Below are positions 13,964-21,560 of a DNA stretch of 22,017 nucleotides, piece by piece (positions within the stretch are counted from its first letter, which is position 1; every line of letters starts with the position of its first letter). The notes under the pieces were generated by a model that saw only the letters and a program-made list of their open reading frames with translations, made no database searches and had not been told where the DNA came from. The position numbers and the translations under genes were made by a program. Source of the stretch: Scatosoma sp045127595 (GTDB taxonomy: Bacteria; Bacillota; Clostridia; Christensenellales; Borkfalkiaceae); NCBI GenBank assembly GCA_045127595.1, contig JBGVQS010000017.1, forward strand, positions 1 through 22,017, read 5' to 3'.

Positions 13964-15964
13964 TTATTTTGCTTTTTCGATAGAAGCAAGCGCCTTGGAA
14001 ACAACGTTAGAAATCGTAAATCCAAAATGAGGGAAAAGAATGCTTGCGGGAGCGGACGCACCAAAGGTGTCCATACAAACCGTTTCCCCGTACGTGCCTG
14101 CGTACTTATACCAGCTATACGAAGAACCTGCTTCTACGCAAACTCTTGCTTTTACGTTCGAAGGGAGAACGGATTCTTTATATTCTTCACTTTGTTTTTC
14201 GAATTCTTCGATACAAGGCATGGAAACGACGCGCGCTTTGATGTTTTGTTCCGCGAGTGTTTCTTTTGCTCTGGTACAAAGGCTTACTTCCGAACCGGTC
14301 GCAATCAAAAGAACGTCGGGTTCGCCTTCGCAATCGTCAAGGATATAACCGCCTTTCAACGCTTCCTTACCACTGTTTTCATAGCTAATCAACGTCTGAC
14401 GGGAAAGAATGAGCGCGGTAGGTTCGTTGCCCGATAAAGCAGATTCCCAAGCTGCAGCCGTTTCTTTGCCGTCGGCAGGGCGGTATACTTTCAAGCCGGG
14501 GATAGAACGAAGCATAATAAGCTGTTCAACAGGTTGATGGGTAGGGCCGTCTTCGCCAACGCCGATCGAGTCGTGCGTAAGGATATACGTAACGGGCAAT
14601 TTCATGAGCGCTGCAAGACGCATTGCATGTTTGCAGTAATCGGAGAACACGAAGAAGGTCGCGCAATACGCTTGGATACCGCCGTGGAGCTGCATACCGT
14701 TTGCGATCGCCGCCATAGCGTGTTCACGAACGCCGAAATGTATATTTCTACCCGCATAATTTTCTGCGGAGAAATATCCGTATTTTACATTGTTAGTATC
14801 TTTCATTTCCGAAAGGTTGGAAGGTCCAAGGTCAGCCGAACCGCCCATAAGTTGGGGCAGCTTTTCCGCAAGCATATTCAAAACTCTGCCCGAAGCCTGA
14901 CGGGTAGCCATCGGTTCTTGAATATCGTAAAAACCTTCAATTTCGTCAAAGTTGGGCTTTTCGCCAGCCATAACCGCTCTGTATTCTTCCGCAAGCTCGG
15001 GATAGGTCGCGGCATATTCCGCAAACATCTTTTCCCAATTCGTTTGTTCCTGCGCGCCGATCAAGCCTGCTTGTGCGCAATGGGAATATACTTCCGCAGG
15101 GCATTCGAAAGCGGGGTAATCCCAGCCGAGTGCGGCTTTGGTCTTTTTTAAGTTTTCCGCTCCCAAAGGTGCGCCGTGCGATTTTGCGCTGTCCACAAGG
15201 GGAGAACCGTAACCGATACGGGTACGGCAAATGATGATGGAAGGCTTATCCGTGCGTGCTTTTGCCTGTTCGATTGCGTCGGAAAGAGCAAGAACGTCGT
15301 CGGGCTTGGTTGCAAGGTCAACGTGGAGTACTTGCCAGTTCTGCGCTGCGAAACGCGCGCCTACGTTTTCTTTAAAGGTTACGTTGGTGTCGCCTTCGAT
15401 GGTAATGTCGTTATCATCATAAAGGAGAATGAGCTTGCCGAGGCCGTGTGCGCCGGCAAAAGAACAAGCTTCGTAAGAGATACCTTCTTCCAAACAACCG
15501 TCGCCGCAAAGCGCGTAGGTGTAATGGTCTACTACGTTATAGCCGGGCTTATTGTACTTTGCTGCAAGGTGTGCTTCCGCGAGCGCCATACCGACTGCGT
15601 TCGCAATACCCTGTCCCAAAGGACCGGTGGTCGTTTCTACGCCTGCCGTGTGGCCGTATTCGGGATGACCGGGGGTTTTGGAGTCGAGTTGGCGGAACTG
15701 CTTCAAATCGTTCATGCTGATTCCCATTCCGTAAAGGTGGAGTATGGAATAATAGAGCATAGAGCCGTGTCCCGCGGACAAAACGAATCTGTCGCGGTTT
15801 TGCCAGTTCAGGTCAACGGGATTGAATTTCAGGAAATGCTGAAAAAGCGTGTACGCGATAGGCGCGCAGCCCAAGGGAAGACCGGGATGACCGGATTTTG
15901 CCTTTTCAATCGCTTCCGCAGACAAAACTCTGATTGCATTGATGGTAGTTTTCTGTACGTCCAT
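13964..15964 (-). CDS. tkt: Transketolase
   Basis: Transketolase moves two-carbon units between ketose and aldose phosphates in the non-oxidative pentose phosphate pathway, using thiamine diphosphate and a divalent metal. The 666 residues are the normal full length. Visible motifs are SGHPGLPLGCAPIAY with His26, SAGHGSM with His66, TPGHPEYGHTAGVE with His100, GPLGQGIANAVGMA, the cofactor motif starting GDGCLEEG (154-161) and reaching DDN (183-185), and in the pyrimidine domain GVREHAMAAIANGM and THDSIGVGEDGPTHQP. AGGAGA lies 6 bases before the ATG on the minus strand. It starts 38 bases after the end of the phosphohexomutase gene, so the two form one transcript. Confidence 0.98.
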   Translation of the reverse strand: MDVQKTTINAIRVLSAEAIEKAKSGHPGLPLGCAPIAYTLFQHFLKFNPVDLNWQNRDRFVLSAGHGSMLYYSILHLYGMGISMNDLKQFRQLDSKTPGHPEYGHTAGVETTTGPLGQGIANAVGMALAEAHLAAKYNKPGYNVVDHYTYALCGDGCLEEGISYEACSFAGAHGLGKLILLYDDNDITIEGDTNVTFKENVGARFAAQNWQVLHVDLATKPDDVLALSDAIEQAKARTDKPSIIICRTRIGYGSPLVDSAKSHGAPLGAENLKKTKAALGWDYPAFECPAEVYSHCAQAGLIGAQEQTNWEKMFAEYAATYPELAEEYRAVMAGEKPNFDEIEGFYDIQEPMATRQASGRVLNMLAEKLPQLMGGSADLGPSNLSEMKDTNNVKYGYFSAENYAGRNIHFGVREHAMAAIANGMQLHGGIQAYCATFFVFSDYCKHAMRLAALMKLPVTYILTHDSIGVGEDGPTHQPVEQLIMLRSIPGLKVYRPADGKETAAAWESALSGNEPTALILSRQTLISYENSGKEALKGGYILDDCEGEPDVLLIATGSEVSLCTRAKETLAEQNIKARVVSMPCIEEFEKQSEEYKESVLPSNVKARVCVEAGSSYSWYKYAGTYGETVCMDTFGASAPASILFPHFGFTISNVVSKALASIEKAK

Positions 15965-16002
15965 GTATATTCTCCTAATTTTTATTCGTTATTGATTTTG
16001 CA

Positions 16003-17583
16003 TTAAAGCAAAGTTCCTTTAGAAAAGCTTTCGCCTAAATTACGAATGATCCCCGAACGTTTTTCGGTGATTTCCATTAAAAGGGGCGAAAGGTCAAGGA
16101 AGGGATATCTTTGAAGGAAGTAATACAAATCCTTCAAAATTCGCAAACAGCCAAATTCTCGGTTGCTCTCGGCGTGAATGGGAATGATAGGTTCGTGTAA
16201 GCTCATTCTCACAAGTCCCCAACCGTCGCCATGGGATTTATTATAGTACACGCGGCAGCCTTCGTGGTTGTCTTTCGCAGGCGTTGCGTATTTCAATTTT
16301 GCCGCATAGGCTTTCAAATCTTCGATTACCTTTGCGCCGAGCGTTTTGAAATCGCAATCCTCAAAGAAGCGTATACGGATTTCCGTTTCGTCTTTCGGCG
16401 TTTCCAAATCTGCAATCAGGTCGGTAAGGTGTTTGCCTTGTTTTGCAAGCTTTGCAAAAGCAACCAAAAGCTTCGTGATTACGTACGCGCCGTCGTCAAG
16501 GAAGTCGTTTTCAAGCAACGCCGCGTGTCCGCTCGTTTCAATGGCAAGGGGAGTATATTCTCCCTTTTTATTCAAACGGATCGCTTCGTTGATAACGTTT
16601 TTATAGCCCCGTTTAAAGCGGTGATGCTTACCGCCTTTCGCTTCGATAAATTTCGTCAAACCCTCGGAAGTAACCGAATCGGTAACAATCGTACCAGACT
16701 TTTGTTCGAGAAGTACCGCGGAGATCAAAGCAATCAAACGGTTTCTGTTGATTTCCGTGCCGTCGCAATCTACCGCACCCGCTCTATCCACGTCCGTATC
16801 AAAGATGATACCCATATCCGCTTTTGCGTTGCTGACCGCTTCGCAAATGGCTTGCATAGCATATTTATCTTCGGGGTTAGGGCTGTGGTAGGGGAAGGTT
16901 CCGTCGGGGGTTAAGAATTGCGAACCCGTCGTGTCCGCACCAAGCGGCGTAAGCACCTTATTCGCAAAGAACCCGCCTGAACCGTTGCCCGCGTCAACGA
17001 CGATATGCTTTCCTTGCAAAGGACGCATTTCGCCCGTTTGTTCGCGTACGTACTGTACCAAGGACGCTGCATAGCGGTCCAAATAAGGCGCGTGTATTCT
17101 TTTACCTGTTACGCCTTCTTGGAAACGGTAGGAAACCGCAAGGTTAATCATGTCTTGAAGATCGGCGCTTTCAATTCCGCCGTCAGGGGAAAAGAACTTC
17201 AAGCCGTTGTATTGATAGGGCAAATGACTCGCTGTGATCATGATCGCGCCGTGTACCGGACCGCCTTCCCATTCGCTATCCTTGATGATTTTATACATCG
17301 AGGGGGTGGTGGAAAGACCGGTGAGCACTACGTCGTGTCCCGTGGAAGTGATACCGCTTGCAACGGCTTCGCAAAGCAACGGGGAGGAAATACGGGGATC
17401 GTGTCCAAGCGCGATACGCACGCGCGTTTTCCCTACGCGAGAACCAAGCCATACGCAAAAGGCTTTTGCGAGCGCTTTCACAACGTCTTTCGTCAGCGTA
17501 ATGTTTTCATTCGCTTTTGCTTTGCTTGCAATACCGCGGATATCCGATCCGTTTTTGACGGCGAGCAAATCTTGTAACGTCAT
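16003..17583 (-). CDS. Alpha-D-phosphohexomutase (phosphomannomutase/phosphoglucomutase type)
   Basis: It interconverts hexose 1- and 6-phosphates through a phosphoserine. The 526-residue protein has DIRG near the N-terminus (14-17), the catalytic Ser119 in MITASHLPYQYNGLKF, the metal-binding DTDVDR (262-267) and the sugar-binding ETSGH (349-353). The C-terminal phosphate-binding domain with HEPIIPIHAES and GCLRILKDLYYFL is present. It is somewhat longer than the common 450-residue bacterial phosphomannomutases. Whether glucose or mannose phosphate (or both) is the substrate cannot be read from motifs. AAGGAG stands 11 bases before the ATG. Transketolase follows in the same operon, and a UDP-sugar pyrophosphorylase-like gene lies at 20331, so sugar-nucleotide supply is a likely context. 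Confidence 0.93.
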   Translation of the reverse strand: MTLQDLLAVKNGSDIRGIASKAKANENITLTKDVVKALAKAFCVWLGSRVGKTRVRIALGHDPRISSPLLCEAVASGITSTGHDVVLTGLSTTPSMYKIIKDSEWEGGPVHGAIMITASHLPYQYNGLKFFSPDGGIESADLQDMINLAVSYRFQEGVTGKRIHAPYLDRYAASLVQYVREQTGEMRPLQGKHIVVDAGNGSGGFFANKVLTPLGADTTGSQFLTPDGTFPYHSPNPEDKYAMQAICEAVSNAKADMGIIFDTDVDRAGAVDCDGTEINRNRLIALISAVLLEQKSGTIVTDSVTSEGLTKFIEAKGGKHHRFKRGYKNVINEAIRLNKKGEYTPLAIETSGHAALLENDFLDDGAYVITKLLVAFAKLAKQGKHLTDLIADLETPKDETEIRIRFFEDCDFKTLGAKVIEDLKAYAAKLKYATPAKDNHEGCRVYYNKSHGDGWGLVRMSLHEPIIPIHAESNREFGCLRILKDLYYFLQRYPFLDLSPLLMEITEKRSGIIRNLGESFSKGTLL

Positions 17584-17644
17584 TATGTTTCGAGCTCCTT
17601 ATAATTAGTAAAATTTGTTTTATGTTACAACAAAACGTATACCA

Positions 17645-17669
17645 TATAATAATAGTTTATATTATTATA
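17645..17669. promoter_or_regulatory. AT-rich inverted repeat in the divergent region of phosphohexomutase and degV
   Basis: TATAATAAT (17645-17653) and ATTATTATA (17661-17669) form perfect 9-bp arms around 7 bases. It lies about 60 bases before the minus-strand gene, where no strong SigA promoter is evident. The remainder of 17584-17872 is AT-rich and holds the degV promoter. The half-site resembles the palindrome at 11548. Confidence 0.3.
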
Positions 17670-17803
17670 AACGTTTTACAAGGATTTTTCAAGCTTTTTA
17701 CGAAAAAAAATAAAAATTTTTTCGATAAAATCATCATCTTTTTCATGAAACACATTTTGTCATATTTGCTTATGACAAAATACAAAAAGACGTGTATTTT
17801 TCG

Positions 17804-17832
17804 TTGACAGGATTTTTGGAGAATGGTATAAT
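17804..17832 (+). promoter_or_regulatory. Consensus SigA promoter of degV, with extended -10
   Basis: A perfect TTGACA (17804-17809), a 17-base spacer and a perfect TATAAT (17827-17832), with TGG just before the -10 box. Expected to be very strong. Confidence 0.93.
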
Positions 17833-17872
17833 ATTTGGGAATAAAATTCCTGTGATGAAAGGAGTGAAAAAA

Positions 17873-18781
17873 ATGAAGCTTTTTGAGGTTTCGACCGATT
17901 CGACCAGTGATCTTAAAAAAACGTACGTGGAAGAACGGGGGATATGGTTTGTACCGTTGACGTTTACGATGGAAAAGGACGGTACTTTGGAAGAATATTT
18001 GGATAATTTTGAAAGGGAAGAAGAATATGTCGCTTTTTACGAAAAGGTAGCGGCGGGGTATTTCCCTCGCACGGCGAAGCTTAATTACGATGCGCATATG
18101 GAGCATTTTACAAAAATGGCGGAAGCGGGCGTAAAAGAAGTCGTACATTTTATGATTTCGTCGGGACTTGCGAATACGATTACCATTACTCGTCAGGCGG
18201 CGGAAGATATGAAGAAAAAATATCCCGATTTTACCGTTTATGCGGTCGATCCCTTGACGGCGACAATCGGGCAGGGGATTTTGGTACGCCTTGCGGCGGA
18301 TTGCCGCGATAAGGGTATGACGGCAAAGGAAACGTACGAATATTTGATGGAAATTCGCAACCACGTACAGCATTGCGTTATCCCCAACGATTTGTTTTAT
18401 TTGAAAAAAGGCGGACGTGTTTCGGCGGCTTCGGCGGTGTTTGGAACAATGTTAAATATCAAACCCATGCTCACGTTCGATGAAGAGGGGAAGCTGAAAG
18501 TGATTGAAAAATGTAAGGGAATGAAAAAAGCGTTCGCACGCATTGCCGAGCATTTGGAAAAAGCGCCTTTGGATGAACATAAAATCGCGGTAATCGTACA
18601 TACCAACAATTTGAAGGGCGCGGAAGAGCTTGCAGGAATTGTAGAAGCGAAAACGGGCGTCAAACCCGAAATCACGATTATGGGTCCCGTTATCGGTTCG
18701 CACGTAGGTCCTGGCTCTGTATCCTGCTGTTGGATTTCCGTTCCGACAAGAGCGGAGCATTTGTCAAAAATCAATAATTAA
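17873..18781 (+). CDS. DegV family fatty-acid-binding protein (FakB-like)
   Basis: DegV/FakB proteins hold a fatty acid and present it to the kinase FakA for phosphorylation, feeding phospholipid synthesis. The ATG at 17873 is chosen because AAAGGAG (17858-17864) stands 8 bases before it; an ATG at 17855 has no site. The 302-residue protein shows STDSTSDL (7-14), the MISSGLANT loop (94-102), VDPLTATIGQGI, LKKGGRVSAASAVFGTMLNIKPML (177-200) with the Arg-Val-Ser element, and the C-terminal GPVIGSHVGPG (271-281). These match the family ligand-binding core. It is monocistronic, between a strong promoter and its own terminator. No fakA gene lies nearby. Confidence 0.92.
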   Translation: MKLFEVSTDSTSDLKKTYVEERGIWFVPLTFTMEKDGTLEEYLDNFEREEEYVAFYEKVAAGYFPRTAKLNYDAHMEHFTKMAEAGVKEVVHFMISSGLANTITITRQAAEDMKKKYPDFTVYAVDPLTATIGQGILVRLAADCRDKGMTAKETYEYLMEIRNHVQHCVIPNDLFYLKKGGRVSAASAVFGTMLNIKPMLTFDEEGKLKVIEKCKGMKKAFARIAEHLEKAPLDEHKIAVIVHTNNLKGAEELAGIVEAKTGVKPEITIMGPVIGSHVGPGSVSCCWISVPTRAEHLSKINN

Positions 18782-18793
18782 CAAAAAACGAAG

Positions 18794-18823
18794 CGGTTGA
18801 AAATTTTCAGCCGTTTTCTTTTT
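18794..18823 (+). terminator. Rho-independent terminator of degV
   Basis: CGGTTGAAAA (18794-18803) pairs with TTTTCAGCCG (18804-18813), with a G-T pair and a short loop opened from the AAAATTTT centre, followed by TTTTCTTTTT. Confidence 0.85.
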
Positions 18824-18828
18824 AGCGG

Positions 18829-18857
18829 TTGACTTTTTTGTCGAAAGATGGTATACT
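18829..18857 (+). promoter_or_regulatory. SigA promoter driving the cobalamin riboswitch transcript
   Basis: TTGACT (18829-18834), a 17-base spacer and TATACT (18852-18857), with TGG before the -10 box. The transcript would begin some 20 bases before the aptamer. Confidence 0.9.
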
Positions 18858-18879
18858 CCTTTTAATCGAATACGAACGT

Positions 18880-19085
18880 GGGGTACTTTTTCTGCGGAAA
18901 AGGTTTAATAGGGAAGAGAGAGATCTGTAAAGAGTTGCTCCGCTGCACCCGCAACCGTAAGAGCGTTTTTGCCGCTATCCACTGAATACAATATTTGGGA
19001 AGGATAGGGGCAGGTACGAGTTGAATGTGCTTTTTAAGGTAAAAACTCGCATCAAAATGCTGTAAGTCGGGAGACCTGCCTTGCG
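18880..19085 (+). ncRNA. Cobalamin (adenosylcobalamin-type) riboswitch aptamer
   Basis: The conserved blocks appear in order: a CTTTTTC/GAAAAGG hairpin, GGTTTAATAGGGAA (18902-18915), GCTGCACCCGCAACCGTAA (18942-18960), CCACTG (18979-18984), GGGAAGG (18997-19003) and the B12 box AAGTCGGGAGACCTGCC (19064-19080). The aptamer binds a cobalamin and lowers expression of downstream uptake or synthesis genes when the vitamin is plentiful. The variable arm between GGGAAGG and the B12 box contains a full copy of the dispersed repeat. Within it, CGAGTT (19017-19022) can pair with AACTCG (19044-19049). The output is most likely transcription termination at 19172-19207. Confidence 0.94.
19002..19026 (+). 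repeat. Dispersed repeat, copy inside the cobalamin riboswitch
   Basis: Exact core GGCAGGTACGAGTTGAAT (19009-19026) preceded by GGATAGG. It starts on the last GG of the conserved GGGAAGG block and fills the start of the variable arm. Its GGCAGGT (19009-19015) is perfectly complementary to ACCTGCC of the B12 box (19074-19080). Confidence 0.85.
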
Positions 19086-19171
19086 TTTTAGAAACTGATT
19101 TTTTGCGGGAGTGCGAAAAATACGTTTACACGCCGTTTTGATATTTTAACGCGGCGTTGTTTGCGTTATTT

Positions 19172-19207
19172 CCGCGCGCCTGAAAATCGGCGTTCGGGAA
19201 TTTTTTT
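19172..19207 (+). terminator. Expression-platform terminator of the cobalamin riboswitch
   Basis: CCG and CGCC (19172-19180) pair with GGCG and CGG (19189-19197) around a 2x2 internal loop, followed by GAA and seven T. Upstream, CGCGG (19150-19154) can pair with CCGCG (19172-19176), which would disrupt this stem. CGGCGT (19152-19157) can instead pair with ACGCCG (19130-19135). These mutually exclusive pairings make a plausible antiterminator switch. Confidence 0.72.
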
Positions 19208-19222
19208 ATGCGGAGGTTTCTT

Positions 19223-19636
19223 ATGAAACGTAAAATTACTGTTTTTTTCACAATGCTTATAGCGGCGGTTACCCTTGTATTTGCGGCGTTTTCGTTTACC
19301 GCGTGTAACGAGAAAAAAGACGTTGAACCCGTGGTGATTTATATGGAAACTACGCCTGTTTCTAGGGGGCAGTCTTTGTTGGACGTTATGACGATGTTGG
19401 AAGCGGACGGGGAGCTTTCCTTTACGGAAGAAAACGGCATGATCGTGAAATTGAACGGCACGAAAAACGAAGGGAGTAGCTATTGGATGCTCTATACGTC
19501 CGACGCGGAATATGCAAATACCGCTTGGGGAACGTACGAATACGAAGGGCAAACGTACGGTAGCGCAACGCTCGGTGCGACGGAACTGCCGTTCAAGGTA
19601 AAGGAAACGTATATTTGGGTTTATCAGACTTTTTAA
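19223..19636 (+). CDS. DUF4430-type lipoprotein under cobalamin control
   Basis: The ATG at 19223 is chosen because GGAGG (19212-19216) lies 6 bases upstream; the ATG at 19208 precedes that site. The 137-residue protein has a signal peptide (MKRKITVFFTML then a hydrophobic stretch) ending in FTAC with Cys28, a plausible lipidation site. It would then be anchored on the outer face of the cell membrane. The remainder fits the DUF4430 pattern: SRGQSLLDVMTML, IVKLNGT, SSYWMLYTSDAEY (85-97) and a final IWVY. This fold is related to the C-terminal domain of animal cobalamin carriers. Its position directly behind a cobalamin riboswitch and before an ECF S component suggests it captures corrinoid for uptake. 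Binding itself is inference. Confidence 0.8.
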   Translation: MKRKITVFFTMLIAAVTLVFAAFSFTACNEKKDVEPVVIYMETTPVSRGQSLLDVMTMLEADGELSFTEENGMIVKLNGTKNEGSSYWMLYTSDAEYANTAWGTYEYEGQTYGSATLGATELPFKVKETYIWVYQTF

Positions 19637-19642
19637 CAATTT

Positions 19643-19665
19643 GGCATAGGCAGGTACGAGATGAA
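19643..19665 (+). repeat. Dispersed repeat, copy providing the ECF gene start
   Basis: Exact core GGCAGGTACGAGATGA (19649-19664). It begins 6 bases after the lipoprotein stop codon. The AGG within it acts as the ribosome binding site and the ATG within it is the start codon of the ECF S component. Confidence 0.82.
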
Positions 19666-20209
19666 AGGGAAAACAGTCGGTAAAATTGCATGGAGATCGG
19701 CAAAGGAGTGCGCTTTTATTGCCGTGTTTGTCGCGCTCGTGATTGCCGTGCAGCTCGTATTGGCTTCCGTGCCTGGAGTAGAGTTTGTTACCGTGCTGTT
19801 CGTTTCCTACGCCTTTTCGTTCGGGGTGCGGCGTAGCGCGGTGGCGGCGACGGTGTTTTCGCTATTACGGCAGCTTGTTTTCGGTTTTTTTCCGACAGTA
19901 CTTATTTTATATTTGATTTATTATAATTTGCTTTCGCTCACGTTTGGGATAATCGGAAAAAAAATAAAGACGCCGTGGAAATCTCTTTGGTGGCTTGCCC
20001 TCGTCGCGTGTATTTGTACCGTTTGTTTTTCGGTGCTTGATAATATTATTACGCCGTTATATTTCGGCTACGGTAAGGAAGCGGCGAAAGCGTGGATAAT
20101 TTCTTCGCTGCCCTTTATGGGTACGCAGGTCGTTTGTACGGCGGTTACTATTCTCGTTTTGTTTTTACCGCTCGTGCGGGCGTTTGGGATTGTAAAAAGG
20201 GGATTGTAA
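19661..20209 (+). CDS. ECF transporter S component, probably for cobalamin
   Basis: S components are small membrane proteins that bind a vitamin and dock on a shared EcfA-EcfA'-EcfT energizing module for import. This 182-residue protein has a short basic N-terminus and about six hydrophobic segments (roughly 18-36, 40-58, 60-80, 84-100, 108-128, 148-172). The size and layout suit the S-component fold, including AVFVALVIAVQ-like first helices. Cobalamin as substrate is inferred from the riboswitch and the lipoprotein gene upstream, not from binding residues. No EcfA or EcfT gene is in the window, which is usual for group II ECF systems. The start codon is embedded in the dispersed repeat and no other methionine is available nearby. 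No clear terminator follows. Confidence 0.78.
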   Translation: MKGKTVGKIAWRSAKECAFIAVFVALVIAVQLVLASVPGVEFVTVLFVSYAFSFGVRRSAVAATVFSLLRQLVFGFFPTVLILYLIYYNLLSLTFGIIGKKIKTPWKSLWWLALVACICTVCFSVLDNIITPLYFGYGKEAAKAWIISSLPFMGTQVVCTAVTILVLFLPLVRAFGIVKRGL

Positions 20210-20272
20210 GCTTTTATGAAAGAATCCCTTAAAAAGAAGAAAGATTTTTTAAATAAAAATTTATGGAAAGTC

Positions 20273-20301
20273 TTGCTTTTTTCTTTTGGATTTGGTACAA
20301 T
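20273..20301 (+). promoter_or_regulatory. SigA promoter with extended -10 before the UDP-sugar pyrophosphorylase-like gene
   Basis: TTGCTT (20273-20278), a 17-base spacer and TACAAT (20296-20301), with TGG before the -10 box. AAGGAG (20315-20320) follows as ribosome binding site. Confidence 0.82.
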
Positions 20302-20330
20302 AAAAGAAAAAGAAAAGGAGTTTTTTTGTT

Positions 20331-21560
20331 ATGACTTTTGAAGCAGCAAAAGCGCTTTTGGAAAGCAAAGGCCAGACGCAACTTTTGGCTTACTACGACG
20401 AACTGTCGGCGGAAAGCAAGCAAAAGCTTTTAAACGCGATCGAAAACATTACTTGGGATTTTGAAGAAGAACTTGCTAACCCTGTTGATTTGACGGGGAA
20501 GGATAGAGAAATTAAGCCCATCGACGGTTTGGATCTTGCGGATATTGAAAAGAATTATGAAAAATACGAAAGTATCGGCGTAAAAGCGATTCAGGAAGGG
20601 AAGATTGCTGCGGTATTGCTTGCAGGCGGTATGGGTACTCGTCTTGGCGTGGACGGGCCGAAAGGGGCTTACGATATCGGTATCACCAAGCCTCTGTATA
20701 TTTTTGAACAGCAAATGAAAAATTTGCAGGAAGTCAATGAAAAGTGCGGCGTAAAAGTGCCCCTCTATATCATGACGAGCGATAAAAACCACGAACAGAC
20801 AACGGCGTTTTGGAAGGAGCACGGCTATTTTGGGTACAGCGAAGCGGACGTGAAATTCTTTAAACAAGATATGGCGCCTGCCGTAGATTATAACGGAAAA
20901 ATCTTTTTAGAAACGAAGGATATGCCTGCGCTTTCGCCTAACGGAAACGGCGGTTGGTTTGCTTCGATGAAACGCGCGGGGCTTGTAGAAGATTTACATA
21001 AGCGCGGCGTAGAATGGTTGAATATTTATGCGGTAGATAACGTGTTGCAGCGCATTGCTGATCCCGTATTCTTGGGGGCGACGATCGATAGCGGCGTAAA
21101 CTGCGGTGCGAAAGCAATCCGTAAAACCAACCCCTACGAAAAGGTGGGCGTGCTTTGCTTGGACGGCACGCAGCCCGACATTATCGAATATTACGAGCTC
21201 ACGGACGAAATGGCAAATCAAAAGGATAGCAAAGGTGAGCTTGCGTATTGCTACGGCGTTATCATGAATTATTTGTTCCGCTTGTCCAAGATGGAAGAAA
21301 TCGTAAACAAGAAAATTCCCGTACATATCGTTGAAAAGAAGATCGAATGTCTTTGCGAAGACGGCGTTACCAGAAAGCCTGAAAAGGAAAACGGCAAGAA
21401 GTTTGAAATGCTCGCAGTAGACCTTATCAAGCTCATGGGCAGCGTTTTGCCGTACGAAGTCGTTCGCGAAAAGGAATTTGCGCCCATTAAAAACAAGACG
21501 GGCGTGGATAGCGTAGAAAGCGCGCGCGAGCTTTTGAAAATGAACGGAGTGGAACTCTAA
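20331..21560 (+). CDS. UDP-sugar pyrophosphorylase-like nucleotidyltransferase (UDPGP type 1, UAP1-like)
   Basis: Members join UTP with a sugar 1-phosphate, giving UDP-GlcNAc, UDP-glucose or related compounds and pyrophosphate. The 409-residue protein carries the nucleotide-binding signature LLAGGMGTRLGVDGPKG (96-112), IMTSDKNHEQT, SPNGNGG (202-208) and NIYAVDNVL (231-239), all characteristic of the eukaryote-like UAP1/UDPGP fold and not of the bacterial GlmU or GalU folds. The exact sugar is not determinable by eye; N-acetylhexosamine 1-phosphate is my first guess. The gene has its own promoter, and its stop codon overlaps the next start. The phosphohexomutase at 16003 could supply sugar 1-phosphates. 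Confidence 0.9.
   Translation: MTFEAAKALLESKGQTQLLAYYDELSAESKQKLLNAIENITWDFEEELANPVDLTGKDREIKPIDGLDLADIEKNYEKYESIGVKAIQEGKIAAVLLAGGMGTRLGVDGPKGAYDIGITKPLYIFEQQMKNLQEVNEKCGVKVPLYIMTSDKNHEQTTAFWKEHGYFGYSEADVKFFKQDMAPAVDYNGKIFLETKDMPALSPNGNGGWFASMKRAGLVEDLHKRGVEWLNIYAVDNVLQRIADPVFLGATIDSGVNCGAKAIRKTNPYEKVGVLCLDGTQPDIIEYYELTDEMANQKDSKGELAYCYGVIMNYLFRLSKMEEIVNKKIPVHIVEKKIECLCEDGVTRKPEKENGKKFEMLAVDLIKLMGSVLPYEVVREKEFAPIKNKTGVDSVESARELLKMNGVEL

Noticed and set aside
14093..14110. GTACGTGCCTGCGTA opposite-strand resemblance to the dispersed repeat
   Set aside because: Its reverse complement shares only scattered bases with the core and it lies in a conserved part of transketolase; there is no real match.
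15176..16006. A 276-codon plus-strand frame opposite transketolase
   Set aside because: Transketolase on the minus strand is full length with all motifs intact, so this frame is a shadow.
17792..17872. N-terminal extension of degV
   Set aside because: It would start upstream of the promoter -10 box. The family N-terminus (KLFEVSTDSTSDL) begins at 17873 with a well-placed ribosome binding site.
20197..20232. Imperfect hairpin AAGGGGATT/AATCCCTT at the end of the ECF gene
   Set aside because: It is followed by A-rich, not T-rich, sequence, so it does not qualify as a rho-independent terminator for the plus strand.
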